A DNA stretch of 17,755 nt, from NCBI GenBank assembly GCA_005888335.1, contig VAWY01000077.1:1-17755 (forward strand), given 5' to 3'. A model generated the notes under the pieces. The model made no database searches. It saw nothing but the letters and a program-made list of their open reading frames with translations, and was not told where the DNA came from. Shown here one piece after another: positions 14,522 to 17,755 of this stretch; within the stretch, counting starts at the first letter, position 1, and each line of letters opens with the position of its first letter. This stretch comes from Actinomycetota bacterium. GTDB lineage: Bacteria > Actinomycetota > Thermoleophilia > Solirubrobacterales > Solirubrobacteraceae. The position numbers and the translations under genes are program-made.

Positions 14522-15277
14522 ATGTTGACGGAGGAGCGGCGCCAGGCGATCCTCGAGCGGCTGCGGAGCGACGGCAAGGTCGTGGCGGCCGAGCTGAGCT
14601 CGTCGCTCGCCGTGTCCCCGGACACCGTGCGGCGCGATCTGCAGGAGCTCGCCGAGGCGGGGCTACTGCGGCGCGTGCACGGCGGGGCGCTTCCGCCGAC
14701 CGTGGGCGCGCGTCCGTACGCGGTCCGGCGCGAGCAGGCGCCGGCCGCCAAGGCCGCGATCGCGCGCGCGACGAGCCGGCTGCTCCGGGACGGCCAGGTG
14801 ATCCTGCTCGACTCCGGGACGACCACGCTCGAGGTCGCTCGTCACCTGCCGCCTGAGCTGCGGGCGACGGTGATCACGAACAGCCCGCCGATTGCGGTCG
14901 AGCTCGCCGAGCATCCGAGCGTCGACGTGACCGTGCTCGGCGGGGTGCTCGAGAAGGACGCCCGCGCGCTCGTCGGCGCGGCGACCATCGAGGCGCTGCG
15001 CGTGGTGCGCGCGGACGTGCTCGTCCTCGGCATCTGCAGCCTGCAGCCCGAGATCGGGATCACGGTGGACGATCTCGAGGAGTCGTACGTGAAGCGCGCG
15101 ATGATCGCGAACGCCGCCGAGGTCGTCGCCGTATCGTCGGCGGACAAGCTCGGCTCGGCCGCGCCCTACGTCGTCGGGCCGCTCAGCGAGCTGACGCATC
15201 TGGTGACCGAACGCTCCTGCCCGCCCGAGCTGCTCGCTCCGTATCGCGCGCTCGGCGTCGAGATCGTGCTCGCCTGA
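14522..15277 (+). CDS. DeoR/GlpR-family transcriptional regulator
   Basis: This is a sugar-phosphate-responsive transcription factor of 251 residues, a normal family length. The N-terminal helix-turn-helix spans about residues 5-57: MLTEERRQAILERL, VAAELSSSLAVSPDTVRRDL, and the diagnostic LLRRVHGGA (48-56). The C-terminal DeoRC sensor domain begins near 75 and has the phosphosugar-binding loop LLDSGTTTLEVARHL (96-110), VITNS, TVLGG, and SSADKLG (205-211). The ATG at 14522 has no strong Shine-Dalgarno. Its stop overlaps the start of the MFS-HAD fusion gene by one base (TGATG), so the two are translationally coupled and the fusion protein is the obvious regulatory target. The effector is probably a phosphorylated sugar, possibly a substrate of that phosphatase; this is inferred. 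Confidence 0.94.
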   Translation: MLTEERRQAILERLRSDGKVVAAELSSSLAVSPDTVRRDLQELAEAGLLRRVHGGALPPTVGARPYAVRREQAPAAKAAIARATSRLLRDGQVILLDSGTTTLEVARHLPPELRATVITNSPPIAVELAEHPSVDVTVLGGVLEKDARALVGAATIEALRVVRADVLVLGICSLQPEIGITVDDLEESYVKRAMIANAAEVVAVSSADKLGSAAPYVVGPLSELTHLVTERSCPPELLAPYRALGVEIVLA

Positions 15278-17025
15278 TGCGCGGCACGCGCGTCGCGATC
15301 GCGCTGGTCTTCTTCGGGGACGGCCTCCTGCTCGGCTCGTGGGCCGCCCGGATCCCGGCGGTGCAGCGGCACGCTGACCTGACGAACGCACGCCTCGGGC
15401 TCGCGCTCTTCGCTGCCTCGGTCGGCGCACTCGTCGCGATGCCACTGGCCGGATGGCTCTGCGGGCGCACCGGCAGCCGCGGCGTCGCGGTCGTAGGGCT
15501 GCTGGGCGGGGCCGCGTCTCTGCTCTGTGCCTCGCTCGCGGGAAACCTCGCCGAGCTCTCCGGTGCGCTCTTCGGCTTCGGTGCGGGCTTCGGCGCGATC
15601 AACGTCGCGGCGAATGCGCAGGGCCTCGCGCTCGAGCGGCGGTACGGACGTCCGATCCTCTCCTCGTTCCACGCCGCGTTTTCGAGCGGCGGTCTGGCGG
15701 GCGCGGGCCTCGGCGCGCTCATCGCCGGCCTCGGCGTGGGGCCGCGGGCCCATTTCGGGGCGCTGCTGCTCCTGCTGGCGCTCCTTGCAGCCGCGGCCGG
15801 GCCCCGGCTGCTGGCACGCGAGGCCGACGAGCTCGAACGTGCGGCGATCCTCGTCCGGCCGCCCCGGGCGCTGCTCGTGCTCGGTGCTGCGGCGTTCTGC
15901 ACGATGCTCGCCGAAGGCGCTGCGGCCGACTGGAGTGCCGTCTATCTCTCGCGTTCGCTCGGCGCTGCCGCCGCGCTCGCCGCGCTCGGCTACACGGCGT
16001 TCTCGCTCGCGATGGTCGTCAGCCGCACGGTCGGCGACCGGCTGAACGTGCGTGTCGGCCCGGTGTCCCTCGTGCGCGGAGGCGGTCTGCTCGCTGCGAT
16101 GGGCCTCGCGGCCGCGCTCGTCAACGGCTCGACCATCGCTGCGCTGGCGGGATTCGTCGCGATGGGCGCCGGCCTCGGCGTCGTCGTGCCCGTGTTGTTC
16201 CGCGCAGCCGGCTCGACGCCCGGCGTCTCGGCCGGCGTCGGCGTCGCCGCCGTGTCGACGATCGGCTGGCTGGGCTTCCTCTCCGGCCCGCCCGCGATCG
16301 GCTTCGCCGCCGGCGCGGTCGGGCTGCGCGGCGCGCTCGGTCTCGTCGTCCTCGCGACCCTCGTGCTCGCGCTGCTTGCTCGCAGCGCCCGCCCCAGACG
16401 CAGCGCTCTCGAGCTCGAGCACCTCGCCGTGCTCTCCGACCTCGACGGCGTGCTCGTCGACTCCGGCGCCGAGATCGAACGCACGTGGCGCACCTTCGCC
16501 GAGCGTCACGGGCTCGACGCCGCCTCCGTCCTCGCCGAGAGTCACGGGCGGCGCAGCGTCGACCTGATCCGCCTCGTCGCCCCGGACCTCGACGCCGCGG
16601 CAGAGGCGGCCGCGATCGAGCGGGAGGAGATCGAAAACGTCGACGGCCTGCTGCCGCTGCCCGGCGCACGCGAGCTCGTCTCGTCCGTCCCGGCCGACCG
16701 CTTCGCCGTCGTCACCTCAGGCTCGCGGGCGCTCGCCGTCGCGCGCCTGCGCGCCGCCGGGCTACCCGTGCCGGAGGTGCTCGTGACGGCCGAGCAGGTC
16801 GAGGCCGGGAAGCCGGACCCGGCCGGCTACCTGCGAGCCGCCGCGCTGCTCGGGGTCGATCCCTCCGACTGCCTCGTGCTCGAGGACGCTCCCGCCGGTG
16901 TCGCCGCGGGCCTCGCCGCCGGCATGACGGTGATCGCGGTGCTGACGACGAACGACGAGTCGGCGCTGCGCGCCGCTCATCGCCGCGTCCGGAATCTGCG
17001 GGCGCTGACAGCGCCGAGCGGTTAG
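15277..17025 (+). CDS. Fusion protein: YbjJ-like MFS transporter + HAD-IA sugar-phosphate phosphatase
   Basis: One 582-residue polypeptide carries two enzymatic halves. Residues 1 to about 370 are an MFS transporter of the YbjJ/FucP-like type, with SWAARIPAVQ (21-30) and PLAGWLCGRTGSRGV (56-70) plus about twelve hydrophobic segments. After a short basic linker ARSARPRRSALELE, residues about 383-582 form a HAD subfamily IA phosphatase like beta-phosphoglucomutase/YfbT/2-deoxyglucose-6-phosphatase. Its motif I is LSDLDGVLVDS with nucleophile D388 and acid D390. Motif II is VVTSGS (T480), motif III GKPDP (K512), and motif IV LEDAPAG (E536, D537). All catalytic residues are intact, and no stop or start-like break lies between the halves. 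The fusion suggests transport coupled to dephosphorylation of a sugar phosphate at the cytoplasmic face. Substrate and direction are unknown. It overlaps the DeoR regulator by one base. Confidence 0.92.
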   Translation: MRGTRVAIALVFFGDGLLLGSWAARIPAVQRHADLTNARLGLALFAASVGALVAMPLAGWLCGRTGSRGVAVVGLLGGAASLLCASLAGNLAELSGALFGFGAGFGAINVAANAQGLALERRYGRPILSSFHAAFSSGGLAGAGLGALIAGLGVGPRAHFGALLLLLALLAAAAGPRLLAREADELERAAILVRPPRALLVLGAAAFCTMLAEGAAADWSAVYLSRSLGAAAALAALGYTAFSLAMVVSRTVGDRLNVRVGPVSLVRGGGLLAAMGLAAALVNGSTIAALAGFVAMGAGLGVVVPVLFRAAGSTPGVSAGVGVAAVSTIGWLGFLSGPPAIGFAAGAVGLRGALGLVVLATLVLALLARSARPRRSALELEHLAVLSDLDGVLVDSGAEIERTWRTFAERHGLDAASVLAESHGRRSVDLIRLVAPDLDAAAEAAAIEREEIENVDGLLPLPGARELVSSVPADRFAVVTSGSRALAVARLRAAGLPVPEVLVTAEQVEAGKPDPAGYLRAAALLGVDPSDCLVLEDAPAGVAAGLAAGMTVIAVLTTNDESALRAAHRRVRNLRALTAPSG

Positions 17026-17755
17026 CGCACCACCCAAACCGCGGCGGGTGCGAACGGCGCCTCGAAGGTTCTGGGCGCGAGCTCCCAGGTGAGGCTGTTG
17101 TTGCCGAGACGGAGGCGCGACGGGATCCGGATCCGCATCTCGAACTGCACGGTCTGCCGCGCCGGAATTGCTCCTGCCTCGTGACAGTTGAGGACGAACG
17201 GCTCCGCGCGGCTCGGTAGGAGCTGTTGCAGATAGACGGGGCAGCTCGTCGCGCCGAACTGAAACGGCGTCCGGCCGGTGTTCGTCAGCGCTACGCGGTA
17301 GTGCAGGACCTCGCCGCGATGCACGCGGAATGCCCGCAGCCCGGGTTTCACGAGAACGGGCTGCGGCCCGACGATGGCGACGCGCAGCGGCAGCCGCGAG
17401 CTCCGCGGCAGCCGCCGCTCTGTCGGCGCGAACGGCGTGACGGACACGATCGACGGCGCCTGCTTTGCATCGCACCGAGGCGCCTGCGCAACTGCGACGA
17501 CGAGGTCGGTCCCGTTTGCGAGGCCGATGTCGATCCCGTCCGGTCGAGCTCCGCACCAGTTCGACCAGAACAAGGCGACGCGGGCGGACTTGCCGGGCTG
17601 CAGCGCGCGGAGCGATCCAGGCGGGTCGGCGAGCACGTCGGGCGGCTCCGGAGCGCGCGCGAGCTTCTTGACATGCCACCTCGTTGACGCGGCGGCAGCG
17701 CCGGTGAAGGCGATCTGCGGCCGGCCGAGCAGCGAGCACGCCGAACGGCCGCTGT
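17022..17755 (-). CDS. Hypothetical protein, DUF4232-like, 5'-partial
   Basis: The frame is open to the right edge, so the true start lies outside the window; a GTG at 17636 would give 204 residues. The earliest readable part, SACSLLGRPQIAFTG, resembles the Cys-Leu-x-Gly-x-Pro motif of DUF4232, a small beta-rich domain common in actinobacterial secreted lipoproteins. Later there are beta-sandwich-like segments: VLHYRVALTNTGRTPFQFG, then CPVYLQQLL, LNCHEAG, and a C-terminal LGNNSLTWELAPRTFEAP. Cysteines are scattered in pairs, fitting an exported protein, but the signal peptide cannot be seen. The stop overlaps the fusion gene's stop by three bases (convergent). The domain call is tentative; no function is assigned. 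Confidence 0.7.
   Translation of the reverse strand, partial: SGRSACSLLGRPQIAFTGAAAASTRWHVKKLARAPEPPDVLADPPGSLRALQPGKSARVALFWSNWCGARPDGIDIGLANGTDLVVAVAQAPRCDAKQAPSIVSVTPFAPTERRLPRSSRLPLRVAIVGPQPVLVKPGLRAFRVHRGEVLHYRVALTNTGRTPFQFGATSCPVYLQQLLPSRAEPFVLNCHEAGAIPARQTVQFEMRIRIPSRLRLGNNSLTWELAPRTFEAPFAPAAVWVVR

Noticed and set aside
15166..16545. Minus-strand open frame of 459 codons opposite the MFS-HAD gene
   Set aside because: It is rich in Glu, Arg and Ala with no domain and is explained by third-position GC of the real gene.

Overview
This is a GC-rich (about 70% by eye), densely packed bacterial chromosome segment. It has many GTG starts, 4-base GTGA gene overlaps and strongly G/C-ending codons. 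The mix of genes suggests an actinobacterium, perhaps from the Thermoleophilia/Gaiellales side: a BMP-type nucleoside importer, an ACSF2-like acyl-CoA synthetase, an ArsR/DHA2-MFS pair, and a small four-cysteine secreted protein of a type I associate with that group. The taxonomic guess is inference. I saw no rRNA, tRNA, CRISPR array, insertion sequence or phage gene, and no gene-free stretch longer than about 110 bases. Layout, left to right. (1) 1-2610: a 5'-truncated subtilisin-like protease faces a SAM-dependent methyltransferase and a soluble Ser/Thr kinase on the minus strand. The kinase ORF ends in what looks like the N-terminal (dimerisation) part of the methyltransferase, so a -1 frameshift probably separates two pieces of one reading frame. 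(2) 2717-7461: a complete, translationally coupled ABC import operon (BMP binding protein, double ATPase, two permeases), most likely for purine or other nucleosides. (3) 7520-8456: a 1-Cys peroxiredoxin convergent with an acylphosphatase. (4) 8557-10937: a small secreted protein whose frame is broken near 8826-8832, six bases upstream of an orphan CHASE3/PAS histidine kinase. (5) 10962-14459: an acyl-CoA synthetase downstream of an ArsR-type repressor on the minus strand, with the repressor divergent from a DHA2-family MFS exporter. The shared intergenic region carries repeated TCGAACA half-sites and two overlapping promoter-like elements. A pair of GCAAC/GTTGC palindromes lies directly upstream of the synthetase. 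(6) 14522-17025: a DeoR-type regulator overlapping by one base a gene that fuses a YbjJ-like MFS transporter to a HAD-IA phosphatase. (7) 17022-end: a secreted or surface-type hypothetical protein, truncated by the right edge. How the parts work together: the importer is a self-contained nucleoside uptake unit without adjacent catabolic enzymes. The ArsR/MFS/synthetase block looks like a repressor-controlled response to a lipophilic or acid compound. The DeoR/MFS-HAD pair looks like a sugar-phosphate-responsive unit in which transport and dephosphorylation are carried by one polypeptide. That fusion is the most interesting candidate system in the window. The two apparent frameshifts are both of the one-base-lost kind, so sequencing or assembly error must be excluded before calling either gene dead.
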